DNA of 64,000 nucleotides. Source: Streptococcus suis S735 (GTDB taxonomy: Bacteria; Bacillota; Bacilli; Lactobacillales; Streptococcaceae). The notes beneath the pieces are model-generated. The model had not been told where the DNA came from. It ran no database searches and saw only the letters and a program-made list of their open reading frames with translations. Numbering within the stretch: position 1 is the first letter of the stretch; each line of letters starts with the position of its first letter. Below are positions 11,674-23,033 of the stretch, piece after piece. The stretch spans positions 1,736,001 to 1,800,000 of the forward strand of contig NC_018526.1 of assembly GCF_000294495.1 (NCBI RefSeq), given 5' to 3'. A program made the position numbers and the translations under genes.

Positions 11674-12933
11674 TTAGAAGAAGACTCTTATAATATCATT
11701 CCAAGTGACTACTATCATAAGAACCACCATAACGGCTACACCTGCTAGAGTGATATAAGATTCCGTCTCTGGTTTGAGTGGTTTTCTGCGAATGGCTTCC
11801 AGAATATTCATAACAATCTTACCACCATCCAAGGCTGGAATTGGAATCAAATTGAAGATTCCAAGGTTAATGGAGAGCGCAGCCATTAGCCCCAATACAG
11901 AAACCAAACCAAATTCAGCTGCTTGAGAACTTACTTTATAAATAGCAACCGGTCCCCCCAACTGCTTAACATCAAAGTTTGCAATTAGATTCTTCAAAGC
12001 TGTTACAACCCTAAGAGCTGTCGCTCCCGCTTCTTGGAAACCACCGACAATTTTATCAACGAAACCAGTTTTCAAAATCGGTGAAATACCAATTCGATAG
12101 GCCCCATCTACTTGTTCAGCAGTAACGGAGACATGACGGTTTTTCCCATCATGCTCAACGACCAAATCAAAGCTTGGGGCTGTTGTTGCATCTGTTGCTG
12201 CTTTACTAATAATCGTTGCAACTTCTGTGTAGCTGTCTGTCGTGTTCCCATTGACCGAAAGAATCTTGTCCCCTGTGACAACACCTGCAGCCTGCAAAGC
12301 ACCACCTTCAGTAATACTTACTGCATTGCTTGATGGGTTGGCAACCCCTCCTTGCATGAAGAACAAAAGAATAAATACTAGAATCCCTAAAATAAAGTTA
12401 TTCATGGGACCCGCAAAGTTGGTCATCAACCGTCCCCAGACTGTCGCATTTTGATATTGAACATCAAGTGGAGCAATCCGAACTTCTGTTCCATCTTCCT
12501 CTACAATCGTGGCATCGTGATCAACCTTATAGGTCTTGCTTTCTTCCAAGACCAAGCCTGTGATTTCCAATTTTTCCTCGAAGTCAAAACTGGTTACATT
12601 CATTGGCAAACTGAGACTATCCAGTTGCTTACCAGACAAATTAATCCGCGTCACAACACCAGCTTCATTCAGGCTGAGGCTGGCAGGACTACCTGTCTTA
12701 ATCTCTGTCTTATCTTCACCCCATCCAGCCATTCGAACATAGCCACCTAGGGGAAGGATACGGATGGTGTAAAGTGTCCCATCCTTACCTGTATGAGCGA
12801 AAATTTTGGGACCCATCCCAATCGCAAATTCCCTCACAAGGATACCAGCTTTCTTGGCGAAGTAGAAATGACCAAATTCATGGACAACCACAATCACACC
12901 AAATATAAATATAAATGCTAAAATTCCCTTCAT
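11674..12933 (-). CDS. eep: Site-2 intramembrane zinc metalloprotease Eep/RseP
   Basis: This 419-residue membrane protease cuts within membrane segments. In streptococci it matures pheromone precursors, including short hydrophobic peptides of Rgg systems. The zinc motif HEFGH is at residues 18-22 in the first membrane helix. A PDZ domain lies in the middle, and the third zinc ligand is in the [11 protein letters not shown] motif near the end. Hydrophobic segments occur at both termini. It follows cdsA by nine bases. The Rgg/short-peptide pair at 56330-57396 in this window is a plausible client. Confidence 0.95.
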   Translation of the reverse strand: MKGILAFIFIFGVIVVVHEFGHFYFAKKAGILVREFAIGMGPKIFAHTGKDGTLYTIRILPLGGYVRMAGWGEDKTEIKTGSPASLSLNEAGVVTRINLSGKQLDSLSLPMNVTSFDFEEKLEITGLVLEESKTYKVDHDATIVEEDGTEVRIAPLDVQYQNATVWGRLMTNFAGPMNNFILGILVFILLFFMQGGVANPSSNAVSITEGGALQAAGVVTGDKILSVNGNTTDSYTEVATIISKAATDATTAPSFDLVVEHDGKNRHVSVTAEQVDGAYRIGISPILKTGFVDKIVGGFQEAGATALRVVTALKNLIANFDVKQLGGPVAIYKVSSQAAEFGLVSVLGLMAALSINLGIFNLIPIPALDGGKIVMNILEAIRRKPLKPETESYITLAGVAVMVVLMIVVTWNDIIRVFF

Positions 12934-12942
12934 AGTACCTCC

Positions 12943-13749
12943 TTAAAATAATCCAAAGAAGTGCATGATTGGAAAGACAAAAATCATACCGTCAAAACGA
13001 TCCAGGATACCACCGTGTCCTGGAATAATTTTTCCAGAATCCTTCACACCAAAATGGCGTTTAATAGCACTTTCTACTAAGTCTCCGAATTGTGAGAATA
13101 TCGAGAAAATCACAACCAACAACAACATCATGCCAAATGAATAGCCCGCTAACAAGGACTTATCGACAATCAAGAAAATGATAGCAACTACCACCGCAGA
13201 AAGAATACCGCCTACAAAGCCTTCAACCGTTTTATTCGGTGAAACCTTCGGCAATAATTTTCTCCGACCAATCTGACGACCGATTAAGTAGGCACCAATG
13301 TCTGTTGCCCAGACTAGACAGAGGGCAAAGAAGACTTTATTGAGCCCATCCATACGAGCCAGTATCAAACTATGAAAGCCGATACCAACATAGAAACTTG
13401 ATGCAATTGGAAAGACAACATCGGAATAGTTGTAATGACCGATATTAAAAACCGTCGAACCAAGCAGTAAAAATACTACAATGGCGTAGGCTGTGTAATT
13501 TCCATCCGTCGGTAAAAATGTCAAATAATTCTGGAGCGGAAGAGCCAAGACTAAACTGGCCAACATAGCTAAGACACCCTCGATAGAATTTGGTGCTAGG
13601 CGATACATTTTAATCAATTCAGCCGTAGCAATAATAGCTAACAGGCCTACAAAAAATTGAAATGCCATCCCACCAGCCAACAAAAAGGGAATGAAAATAG
13701 CTAGAGCAATGCCGCCAAATATCACTCGTTTCTGTAAATCGTTTGTCAT
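12943..13749 (-). CDS. cdsA: Phosphatidate cytidylyltransferase
   Basis: CdsA makes CDP-diacylglycerol from phosphatidate and CTP, the branch point for phosphatidylglycerol and cardiolipin. The 268 residues contain several membrane helices and the C-terminal family signature around SAIKRHFGVKDSGKIIPGHGGILDRFD. It sits between uppS and eep with short gaps of 9-10 bases, the conserved Firmicute order. Confidence 0.96.
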   Translation of the reverse strand: MTNDLQKRVIFGGIALAIFIPFLLAGGMAFQFFVGLLAIIATAELIKMYRLAPNSIEGVLAMLASLVLALPLQNYLTFLPTDGNYTAYAIVVFLLLGSTVFNIGHYNYSDVVFPIASSFYVGIGFHSLILARMDGLNKVFFALCLVWATDIGAYLIGRQIGRRKLLPKVSPNKTVEGFVGGILSAVVVAIIFLIVDKSLLAGYSFGMMLLLVVIFSIFSQFGDLVESAIKRHFGVKDSGKIIPGHGGILDRFDGMIFVFPIMHFFGLF

Positions 13750-13758
13750 ACCTTCTCC

Positions 13759-14514
13759 TTATACACCGCCAAAACGTCTGTGGCGACGGTTGTATTCTTT
13801 AATCGCTAATTTAAGTGCTTCTCCATCAAAATCAGGCCAAGCAATATCTGTAAAGTACAGCTCGCTGTAGGCTGTTTGCCACGGCAGGAAGTTGCTAAGA
13901 CGAAGTTCACCACTTGTACGGATAACTAGATCGGGATCGCGTAACGTTGGTGATAAGGTTCCTGTATAGAGGTAATCCGCTATTAATTTCTCATCAATAT
14001 CTCCAGGATTGAACTTGGCATCCAAGACATCTTGCGCAATAGCCTTGACTGCGCGAGTCACCTCATCACGACCGCCATAGTTAAGAGCGAAATTGAGAAT
14101 CAAACCAGTGTTACCCTTTGTCTTTTGTTCGGCTTTATAAAGCGCATTGAGAGTCGGGACAGGAAGTTTTGAATGGTCACCAATCATCTGAATTTTGACA
14201 TTATTGGCATGGAGTTCAGGAACATACTTATCATAAAACTCCACAGGTAGATTCATGATAAACTTCACTTCTTTTTCCGGTCGAGACCAGTTTTCTGTAG
14301 AAAAGGCATAGACAGTTAACACCTTTACTCCCAAATCAGAAGCCGTCTTGGTAACCTTTTGCAGTGCATCCATACCAGCCTTATGCCCCATAATACGTGG
14401 CTGCATCCGCTTTTTAGCCCAACGGCCATTGCCATCCATAATCACAGCGATATGCTTAGGGACTTCAATTGCTGTTTCAATGCTTTCTTTCTTTTTAAAA
14501 TTAAATTTAAACAT
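13759..14514 (-). CDS. uppS: Undecaprenyl diphosphate synthase
   Basis: UppS condenses isopentenyl diphosphate onto farnesyl diphosphate to make the C55 lipid carrier for peptidoglycan and other wall polymers. The cis-prenyltransferase signatures are HIAVIMDGNGRWAKKR with the catalytic Asp, FSTENWSRP, and RTSGELRLSNFLPWQ near the C terminus. The ATG at 14514 is preferred because AAGGA stands eight bases upstream and the protein (251 residues) then has normal length. An upstream in-frame ATG at 14544 has no ribosome site. Confidence 0.95.
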   Translation of the reverse strand: MFKFNFKKKESIETAIEVPKHIAVIMDGNGRWAKKRMQPRIMGHKAGMDALQKVTKTASDLGVKVLTVYAFSTENWSRPEKEVKFIMNLPVEFYDKYVPELHANNVKIQMIGDHSKLPVPTLNALYKAEQKTKGNTGLILNFALNYGGRDEVTRAVKAIAQDVLDAKFNPGDIDEKLIADYLYTGTLSPTLRDPDLVIRTSGELRLSNFLPWQTAYSELYFTDIAWPDFDGEALKLAIKEYNRRHRRFGGV

Positions 14515-14594
14515 GGTATTTTCCTTATTGTATAATCGTTTCATTATACCATATTTTTACCTAGGATAGCAAAAATCAGGCAGGGCTAAAACAA

Positions 14595-14623
14595 GAGAAA
14601 ACCAAGGTTTCCCTCGGTTTCTC
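14595..14623 (-). terminator. Terminator after yajC
   Basis: A long imperfect hairpin (GAGAAAACCAAGG against CCTCGGTTTCTC) is followed on the minus strand by a short T-rich stretch. It lies between yajC and uppS. Confidence 0.6.
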
Positions 14624-14627
14624 ATCC

Positions 14628-14951
14628 TTATTCTTCAATTGCAGATTCTGGAGTTGCTTCTGTCGTTTCAACTGCCACTTCTTCAACAACTGCCGATGTA
14701 GCATCTGAACTTGCTACACGATCACGAATAGCACCACGTTCAAATGTCAAGTAAACACCATCAACATCGAGAACAACCTTCTTATCATCGATTTCATCGA
14801 CAATACCAAATAGCCCACCAATGGTCACAATTTCATCACCTTTTTTGATTTGATTTAGTGCTTCTTGACGTTGTTTTTGTTGTTTACGTTGCGAATAGAA
14901 CATAAAACCAATCATGGCAACCATGACAAGTGGCAAAAATAAACCTTCCAT
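14628..14951 (-). CDS. yajC: Preprotein translocase accessory subunit YajC
   Basis: This 107-residue protein has one N-terminal membrane helix (residues 4-20). The conserved RKQQKQRQE stretch, the GDEIVTIGGLFGIV signature and an acidic Ala/Glu-rich tail follow. YajC associates with SecDF-SecYEG. It is flanked by terminators on both sides and appears to be a single-gene unit. Confidence 0.92.
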   Translation of the reverse strand: MEGLFLPLVMVAMIGFMFYSQRKQQKQRQEALNQIKKGDEIVTIGGLFGIVDEIDDKKVVLDVDGVYLTFERGAIRDRVASSDATSAVVEEVAVETTEATPESAIEE

Positions 14952-15027
14952 TTGTTTACCTCTTTTATTGTTTGATAAGCATGATTATATCAAATTCTGG
15001 ACAAGAAAGCAAAGTTCGACCAAACAG

Positions 15028-15054
15028 AAAAAGACCGAACTTTCGTTCAGTCTT
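15028..15054 (-). terminator. purA terminator
   Basis: On the minus strand the arms AAGACTGAAC and GTTCGGTCTT (one mismatch, 4-nt loop) are followed by TTTTT, six bases after the purA stop. Confidence 0.85.
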
Positions 15055-15060
15055 CGCACA

Positions 15061-16485
<1,425 letters not shown>

Positions 16486-16635
16486 TCATATATATCGAAT
16501 GTTTTTATTTTTTTAAAAGTATATTTTAAAAAAATCCGATTAAACACACGAGGTAGACATGTGTAAATATGCTTTTGGCAGAGAAATCCGAAGTCTTTGT
16601 TTACTTTCAGTGATTTTCAGTACATTTTTCACCAG

Positions 16636-16679
16636 AAACGTAGCAGAAATTTGTATTTGCTCTCCAATCTAGATAAAAT
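16636..16679 (+). promoter_or_regulatory. gshAB promoter with upstream AAACGTAGC box
   Basis: TTGTAT (16651-16656), a 17-bp spacer and TAAAAT (16674-16679) form the promoter. AAACGTAGC stands immediately upstream, six bases before the -35. The same box with the same spacing precedes the thioredoxin-like gene at 30858. Confidence 0.6.
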
Positions 16680-16717
16680 TGGAATAAGACTTTGACAGAA
16701 ATATAAAGGACTTAGAT

Positions 16718-18949
16718 ATGTTACAAAAATTATCACCAAACAGCCCCATTCTTCAGGCTACTTTTGGAATTGAGCGCGAATCACTTCGCATCAATTCAAA
16801 CCACAGAGTTGCACAAACTCCCCATCCTCATAAACTGGGTTCTCGTAGCTTCCACCCCTATATCCAGACAGACTACAGCGAGCCACAGTTAGAGTTGATT
16901 ACACCAATCGCTCAGTCGACTAAGGAAGCGCGTCGCCTACTGGGAGCCATTACAGATGTTGCCGCACGTTCTATGGATAAGCAAGAATACCTCTGGCCCC
17001 TATCCATGCCACCTGTGATTTCAGAAGAGGAAATCCAAATTGCTCAACTAGACAGCGACTATGAGTACCAATATCGTGTCGGTTTGGGGGAACGCTATGG
17101 CAAGCTCGTCCAGTCTATGTCTGGCATCCATTATAATTTTGAATTAGGAAAAGACTTAACCCAACAACTTTTTGAATTAAGCGAGGAAACAGATTTTATC
17201 GCATTCAAAAATACCCTCTACCTCAAATTAGCACAAAACTTCCTCAACTATCGTTGGCTCTTAACCTACCTATATGGAGCAAGTAGCCTAGCCGAAAAAG
17301 GATTCCTAACCACGGAAGTCGGTTGCGTCCGTTCCATTCGTAATTCCAAGTACGGCTATGTCAACTCCGATGATGTTCATATTTCCTTTTCTTCTCTCCA
17401 ACAGTACGTGGCCGACATCGAACAAGCTGTCCAATCTGGTCAACTATCCGCTGAGAAGGAATTTTACTCTTCTGTCCGACTACGTGGAGCAAAGACTAGC
17501 CGTGACTACCTCAGCAAGGGGATTTCTTATTTAGAATTCCGTTCCTTCGACCTGAACCCCTATGACCCGCTTGCTATTAGTCAAGAAACCCTTGATACAG
17601 TCCACCTCTTTATCTTATCTCTTCTTTGGTTAGACCAACTGACAGATGTTGATAACACCTTAGCAAAAGCAGATAAACTTAACAATCTCATCGCCCTCAG
17701 TCACCCACACACACCTCTACCTAACGATGCCGATGCCACGCCAATCTTGACGGCCATGAAAGCCATAGTTCTACACTTTGGACTGGATGACTACTATGGC
17801 CAACTCATTGCACATGCGGAGGCAGCACTTCAAGACCCTCGTTTGACCCTTTCCGGAAAAATAGCAGAGCAAGTTGAAGATGGGTCTCTAGAGAAGTTCG
17901 GTCAGCAGCAGGGACAAGTCTTTCATGACTATGCTTGGACAGCCCCTTACGCCCTCAAGGGCTATGAAAACATGGAACTCTCCACCCAGATGATTCTCTT
18001 TGACGCCATTCAGTTGGGCTTGAATGTGGAGATTTTAGATGAAGAAGACCAGTTTCTCAAACTCTGGCATGGTAACCATGTCGAGTACATCAAAAATGGC
18101 AACATGACTTCGAAGGACAATTACGTCATTCCTCTAGCCATGGCCAACAAGGTCGTGACCAAGAAGATTTTGGACCAGGCTGGTTTTCCAGTACCTGCGG
18201 GAGCTGAATTTGCAAACAAGACAGATGCCCTGCGGTATTACGGACAGGTAGCCAGCTCTGCTATTGTTATCAAACCAAAATCTACCAACTTCGGCCTTGG
18301 CATCTCTATCTTCCAGGAGCCAGCCAGCCTTGCGGACTATGAAAAAGCCCTGGACATCGCCTTTTCGGAAGATAGCCATGTGCTTGTGGAGGAATTCGTG
18401 GCGGGAACCGAGTACCGTTTCTTCATCCTTGATGGCAAGTGCGAGGCTGTCCTGCTCCGCGTCGCAGCCAATGTCGTGGGGGACGGTAGCTCAACCATCC
18501 GTGAATTAGTAGAGCAAAAAAACCAAGATCCACTGCGAGGGCGTGACCACCGTTCACCGCTGGAGATCATTAACTTGGGCGACATCGAACTGCTTATGTT
18601 AGAACAGCAGGGCTACACACCCGATACAGTTTTGCCAGAGGGCATTCAAGCCTTTCTGCGTGGCAATTCCAATATCTCAACGGGTGGTGACTCCATCGAT
18701 ATGACCGACCAGATGGACGAGTCCTACAAGCAACTGGCCGCCGATATGGCAACTGCTATGGGAGCTTGGGCCTGCGGTGTGGACTTGATTATCCCCGACC
18801 GCACCAAGCCAGCAAGCAAGAACAAGCCCAACTGCACCTGCATCGAACTCAACTTTAACCCTGCCATGTACCTGCACACCTATACTTACGCAGGACCTGG
18901 TCAGAGCATTACGCCGAAGATTTTGAAAAAATTATTTCCAGAGCTATAG
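16718..18949 (+). CDS. gshAB: Bifunctional glutamate-cysteine ligase/glutathione synthetase
   Basis: This fused enzyme makes glutathione in two ATP-dependent steps in the cytoplasm. The N-terminal part (about residues 1-450) is a gamma-proteobacterial-type glutamate-cysteine ligase, with FGIERESLRI near residue 13. The C-terminal part is an ATP-grasp domain with VIKPKSTNFGLGI, VEEFVAGTEYRF and IELNFNPAMYLH near the end. Length of 743 residues is normal for GshAB of streptococci and related genera. It stands alone between purA and the repeat region. The last 300 bases use codons with higher GC than the front, which is common in this fusion. Confidence 0.95.
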   Translation: MLQKLSPNSPILQATFGIERESLRINSNHRVAQTPHPHKLGSRSFHPYIQTDYSEPQLELITPIAQSTKEARRLLGAITDVAARSMDKQEYLWPLSMPPVISEEEIQIAQLDSDYEYQYRVGLGERYGKLVQSMSGIHYNFELGKDLTQQLFELSEETDFIAFKNTLYLKLAQNFLNYRWLLTYLYGASSLAEKGFLTTEVGCVRSIRNSKYGYVNSDDVHISFSSLQQYVADIEQAVQSGQLSAEKEFYSSVRLRGAKTSRDYLSKGISYLEFRSFDLNPYDPLAISQETLDTVHLFILSLLWLDQLTDVDNTLAKADKLNNLIALSHPHTPLPNDADATPILTAMKAIVLHFGLDDYYGQLIAHAEAALQDPRLTLSGKIAEQVEDGSLEKFGQQQGQVFHDYAWTAPYALKGYENMELSTQMILFDAIQLGLNVEILDEEDQFLKLWHGNHVEYIKNGNMTSKDNYVIPLAMANKVVTKKILDQAGFPVPAGAEFANKTDALRYYGQVASSAIVIKPKSTNFGLGISIFQEPASLADYEKALDIAFSEDSHVLVEEFVAGTEYRFFILDGKCEAVLLRVAANVVGDGSSTIRELVEQKNQDPLRGRDHRSPLEIINLGDIELLMLEQQGYTPDTVLPEGIQAFLRGNSNISTGGDSIDMTDQMDESYKQLAADMATAMGAWACGVDLIIPDRTKPASKNKPNCTCIELNFNPAMYLHTYTYAGPGQSITPKILKKLFPEL

Positions 18950-19590
18950 TTTTCCATTTTCCTTACTTTGTTAGTGCTTACTTCAAAGGTTCGTGGAACT
19001 TTTGAAGGCTGGGGATAGGGCAAAGCACGTTCGCCTCAATAGCTGCAGGTTGCTGGGAGTGAGAAAGAACTCGACCAAGATAAAAAGAGTTCGTCAACAA
19101 GTTTTCGTTTTAAGTTGTTGAGCTGAAACAGTCTATCCCCAGACTGTTTCACTCCCACCCCCGCACAGCTCAAACTGTCTGGGAGACAGTTTGAGGTTGG
19201 AGATAAGGCGAACTCTGTTCGCATCAGTCGTAGAGGCCAGATTTGGAGTGTGAAACTCGAATTGCTGAGATTTGCTTCGCAAATCCTATCTCCAACCTTT
19301 AACAGTCCACTGGACTGTTAAACCCAATCAACCACTGCGCTGAGATGTTGACACGAACTCTGAGTAGTGGTCCTGGGCTTTTTGCCCAGCCTCAGTTGGA
19401 AATAAGACTTGCCTCTCTATAAAGTACGGCAAAGCGAGTTCAAACAAACCAGTGGATTGTTTGAAGCGGGAAATCCAGAAACGGAGTTCCTCTTGCGCCG
19501 AAGTAAAAAAAGTCAACAAAAGGACTATATATCTGCTTTGCCCTTTTGTTCCTTCACAAAAACTCCCAACTAATGTTAAACAAAATGAAT
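18950..19590. repeat. Hairpin-rich intergenic repeat composite (family C)
   Basis: About 640 bases after gshAB show no credible gene. They hold several perfect small hairpins: GAAACAGTCT/AGACTGTTTC near 19130, CTCAAACTGTC/GACAGTTTGAG near 19170, GATTTGC/GCAAATC near 19272 and TTAACAGTCC/GGACTGTTAA near 19300. The block 19113-19200 is nearly identical to 52365-52450, and the block around 19327-19350 (CAACCACTGCGCTGAGATG) recurs near 52525 and 53035. Short open frames inside it follow the repeat and are not supported as genes. Confidence 0.8.
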
Positions 19591-19593
19591 ATG

Positions 19594-19630
19594 GCACCAA
19601 GAAAATCATTTATATCTCGGTGCTTTTTTT
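19594..19630 (+). terminator. Terminator-like hairpin at the end of the repeat block
   Basis: GCACC and GGTGC plus three further pairs enclose a 12-nt loop and are followed by seven T. It may be the last functional part of the gshAB 3' region before the ssnA promoter. Confidence 0.55.
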
Positions 19631-19834
19631 GTGAACCAATTCCCATCACCCAACCGATTTGTTCGTTTTTTGTTTCGTTTTCCAATTTATTTTTACCATT
19701 TCATTTGAATTTTTAAAAATATCCGTATTATATCTAAAAAAGTATTCCAAACGACTCATTTTCTGTTAAACTATATGTATATAACAACTGCAGACGTTTT
19801 TATGACGTCCATATATAACAAAAAGGAGTTTTAT

Positions 19835-22800
19835 ATGAAGATTAGAAACCGTTCTCTCTTCTATACCGTAGGTTCTGTAGCGGTAACAGCCGGACTCTTG
19901 CTTAGTCTTGCTACTTCGCCCATACCATCTGTGCACGCTACTGAAGTGGCGATAGAGAATTATCCGTCACTTGCAATAACCAAGTCGGAAGTCACGATAC
20001 AAGGCTATCTTATTGCACCACTTAATAGTAGCGGAACTGCTTTTGACGCCACTAACAAAACAAATCTAGCCCTTGGTGCAAGCATGGATACTGCGGCAGC
20101 CGACACTATCCCTATTCAACTAAAAGAACCTCTTCGTAGCCAATTCAACCTCGTTAATCATCCCGAACTAGTCGGAAAATTGGTTCGCATCACAGGAACT
20201 AGCGATACATACATGAAGCGAGCTGGGATCAAACCAGCTACAGCGATTGAAATCGTAGATTCATCTTCTACTAATGTTCAGCCACCAACAAGTGAAAATA
20301 CAGCTACCAAACCAAGTGACCTTGTTTCTACACCGATTGCTACTGTTCGTTCCGGAGCACAAGGAACAGAGTACACAGTTTCTGGTAAAATTATTAGCCT
20401 AGTAAACGGTTGGGGAGGAAATGGTTTTTACCTCCAGGGTTCTGACGGTGCTGGTATCTATATCTACCCAGGGGCTGCCTTGGGCTATCAGCTTGGTGAT
20501 ACAGTCCAATTAACAGGAACATTGGGTGAGTATAAAGGCGAACTCCAACTAACCACAGTTAGCAACCACAAGGCTATCTCTGAGAATTTCAACACTCCTA
20601 TTACAGAAACAAACATCGCTCAGTTAGCAACGCAAGCACAGGCAACACTAGTTTCTCTAAAAAACTTGACTGTCGGAGATATTCAAAGCGATAGCTATCA
20701 AAATTCTACCTTTACCGTAACTGACTCCGAAGGACAAACTGTTGATGTACGCTTAGATAGCCGAACAGGCATCAAAACGGCGGATCTTTTGAACCGGATC
20801 AACAAGGGAGATAAGATTAATCTAACCGCTATTTTATCCACCTATAACGGAAAAATACAATTAAAACCATTTGACCTCTCTCATTTTGAAGTCATTGAAA
20901 AGGCAACGACGGAAGCAGGACTAGGAAAGACCGAAGCTGTAACAGTCGGTCGCATTCAAGGTGCAAGTCACCAGTCACCTCTGGTGAATCAATCTGTTAT
21001 GCTTAAAAATGTCGTAGTAACCTACGTTACCTCTGCCAATAACTTCTACGTGCAAGATGTCACACCAGATGGAGACACCAAAACATCTGACGGCATTAAC
21101 ATCTTTACTGACAAATTAAAAACAAATGTCAAGGTAGGAGATCTTGTCACTATCGCAGGACGAGTAGAAGAATACCAGGGCAGAGGGTATGCTGAACGTG
21201 ACAAAACAGACTTAACCATCACACAAATTCGAGCTACTGAAGTAACTGTGGATGGGACTGCACCTGTACCATCTCCTATAGTCCTCGGTCTTGATCGGAC
21301 TATCCCAGCAGATATTATTGACAACGACGGTTTGGCTCAATTTGATCCAGAACAAGATGCGCTCGATTTCTGGGAATCCGTTGAAGGCATGGTGGTTGCC
21401 GTGGATGATGCAAAAATCCTTGGCCCACTAAAAAACAAGGAAATCTATGTCACTCCTGCCACTAGTCAACTTCCTTTAAATAATGTTGGAGGCGTCAACC
21501 TTCGCCCTGAAGGGAATAATACCAATATCATTCCACTTCTTTTGAAAAATGGAAAACAAATCGTCAAATCAGGAGACTATTTCATCGGTCGTATCGCTGG
21601 ACCAGTCACCTACTCTTACACCAATTATAAAGTCTATGTAGATGATAGCACCCTTCCAACCTTGCACGAAGGAGCTACAAAACCAGAAACAACAACCATT
21701 ATCCCAAATGATGACAAGCTGACTATCGCTTCTTATAACATTGAAAACTTCTCTGCTAATAGTAAGTCAACATCAGACGCTAAAGTCCAACGCATTGCCA
21801 AATCCTTTGTTTCAGACCTACATTCTCCAGATGTTATCGGATTGATTGAAGTGCAGGACAACAACGGTGCTACAAACGACGGCACAACTGATGCTAGTAA
21901 GAGTGCTGAACGCCTGATTGCAGCCATTCAAGCAGCCGGCGGACCAACCTATACCTATGTAGACATTGCTCCTGAAAACAACAAAGACGGCGGACAAGAG
22001 GGAGGCAATATTCGCGTCGGCTTCCTCTACAACTCAAAACGTGTCAGCCTATCTGACAAACCAATCGGTACCGCAACACAGGCAGTTGCATGGGAAAACG
22101 GCGAACTCAATCTCAGCCTAGGCCGAATCGACCCAACCAACCCTGCTTGGGCAGCTGTCCGCAAAACACTTGCAGCTGAATTCGTCTTCAAAGGCGAGAA
22201 AGTCGTTGTCCTTGCCAACCATCTCAACTCAAAACGCGGTGACAATGGTCTCTACGGAAAAATCCAACCTGTCAGCTTCAAGTCCGAAGAAAAACGCCAC
22301 ATACTAGCACAAACTATCGCTGACTTTACAAAAGCAGGCTTAGCTCAAAATCCAAATGCTAATATCGTTATGCTAGGCGACTTCAATGACTATGAATTTA
22401 CTAAAACCATAGAAATTTTAGAAGCAGGAGGAATGGCTAACCTCGTTAGTCGTCACGATGCATCCGATCGCTTCTCTTACTTCTATAACGGAAATAATCA
22501 GTCTCTTGACAATATGCTAGTATCAACTAACTTGTTGGAGCGCTATGCCTTTGATATGGTCCATGTCAATTCAGCCTTTATGGAAGAACATGGCAGAGCT
22601 TCTGACCACGATCCACTATTGGTACAACTGGATGTGACAAAGGCACAAGAACCAACTCAACCAGAACCAAGCGACAAGCAGACAGATGACTCAGGAACAG
22701 TCAATAATAGTGATGACAATGGTACGACCAACAATAACAAGCCAACAAATCTTTCAACTTCTAATCAAACAGCTGTAAATGCTGATGACCGTTCTGGCGC

Positions 22801-22954
22801 TACAGACAAGAGACAAACAACCGTGACCCCTACTGCCAACAACAGTCAAAAGAAAATCCTTCCAAAGACAGGAGGAGAAACAAGCTTTGTACTTATCACA
22901 ATCGGTCTCGTATTCTTGAGCGCCTGTCTTGTCAAAAAACAAAAAGAATCCTAA
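19835..22954 (+). CDS. ssnA: Cell-wall-anchored secreted nuclease (SsnA-like)
   Basis: This is a surface DNase that can degrade extracellular DNA. The start at 19835 follows AAAAGGAG and gives 1039 residues, as reported for S. suis SsnA. In order: signal peptide (1-35, ending VHA), two or three OB-fold-like segments (about 50-150, 170-270, 300-500), and an endonuclease/exonuclease/phosphatase domain. The latter shows IASYNIENF, GLIEVQDNN, ANHLNS, MLGDFND and SDHDPL. A Thr/Asn/Asp-rich wall-spanning region and the sorting signal LPKTG at 1009 with a hydrophobic helix and KKQKES tail finish it. An in-frame ATG at 19775 lacks a ribosome site and would spoil the signal peptide. Confidence 0.92.
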   Translation: MKIRNRSLFYTVGSVAVTAGLLLSLATSPIPSVHATEVAIENYPSLAITKSEVTIQGYLIAPLNSSGTAFDATNKTNLALGASMDTAAADTIPIQLKEPLRSQFNLVNHPELVGKLVRITGTSDTYMKRAGIKPATAIEIVDSSSTNVQPPTSENTATKPSDLVSTPIATVRSGAQGTEYTVSGKIISLVNGWGGNGFYLQGSDGAGIYIYPGAALGYQLGDTVQLTGTLGEYKGELQLTTVSNHKAISENFNTPITETNIAQLATQAQATLVSLKNLTVGDIQSDSYQNSTFTVTDSEGQTVDVRLDSRTGIKTADLLNRINKGDKINLTAILSTYNGKIQLKPFDLSHFEVIEKATTEAGLGKTEAVTVGRIQGASHQSPLVNQSVMLKNVVVTYVTSANNFYVQDVTPDGDTKTSDGINIFTDKLKTNVKVGDLVTIAGRVEEYQGRGYAERDKTDLTITQIRATEVTVDGTAPVPSPIVLGLDRTIPADIIDNDGLAQFDPEQDALDFWESVEGMVVAVDDAKILGPLKNKEIYVTPATSQLPLNNVGGVNLRPEGNNTNIIPLLLKNGKQIVKSGDYFIGRIAGPVTYSYTNYKVYVDDSTLPTLHEGATKPETTTIIPNDDKLTIASYNIENFSANSKSTSDAKVQRIAKSFVSDLHSPDVIGLIEVQDNNGATNDGTTDASKSAERLIAAIQAAGGPTYTYVDIAPENNKDGGQEGGNIRVGFLYNSKRVSLSDKPIGTATQAVAWENGELNLSLGRIDPTNPAWAAVRKTLAAEFVFKGEKVVVLANHLNSKRGDNGLYGKIQPVSFKSEEKRHILAQTIADFTKAGLAQNPNANIVMLGDFNDYEFTKTIEILEAGGMANLVSRHDASDRFSYFYNGNNQSLDNMLVSTNLLERYAFDMVHVNSAFMEEHGRASDHDPLLVQLDVTKAQEPTQPEPSDKQTDDSGTVNNSDDNGTTNNNKPTNLSTSNQTAVNADDRSGATDKRQTTVTPTANNSQKKILPKTGGETSFVLITIGLVFLSACLVKKQKES

Positions 22955-22963
22955 TCATTTTTT

Positions 22964-22996
22964 GAGCTTGAAAGCATGACTTTCAGGCTCATTTTT
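22964..22996 (+). terminator. ssnA terminator
   Basis: GAGCTTGAAAG and CTTTCAGGCTC pair over 10 of 11 positions with a short loop and are followed by TTTTT. Confidence 0.85.
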
Positions 22997-23015
22997 CTAC
23001 TGCTCCACCTCCACT

Positions 23016-23033
23016 TGTGCTATAATTAAAGTT
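23016..23033 (+). promoter_or_regulatory. hslO promoter, probably giving a leaderless transcript
   Basis: An extended -10 (TGCTATAAT, 23018-23026) places the expected start of transcription at about 23033-23034, which is the hslO ATG. No ribosome-binding sequence precedes the ATG. Confidence 0.6.

Noticed and set aside
19036..19609. Two minus-strand open frames (62 and 93 codons) in the gap between gshAB and ssnA
   Set aside because: They lie in hairpin-rich repeats shared with 52320-53100, lack ribosome sites and have no recognisable protein sequence.
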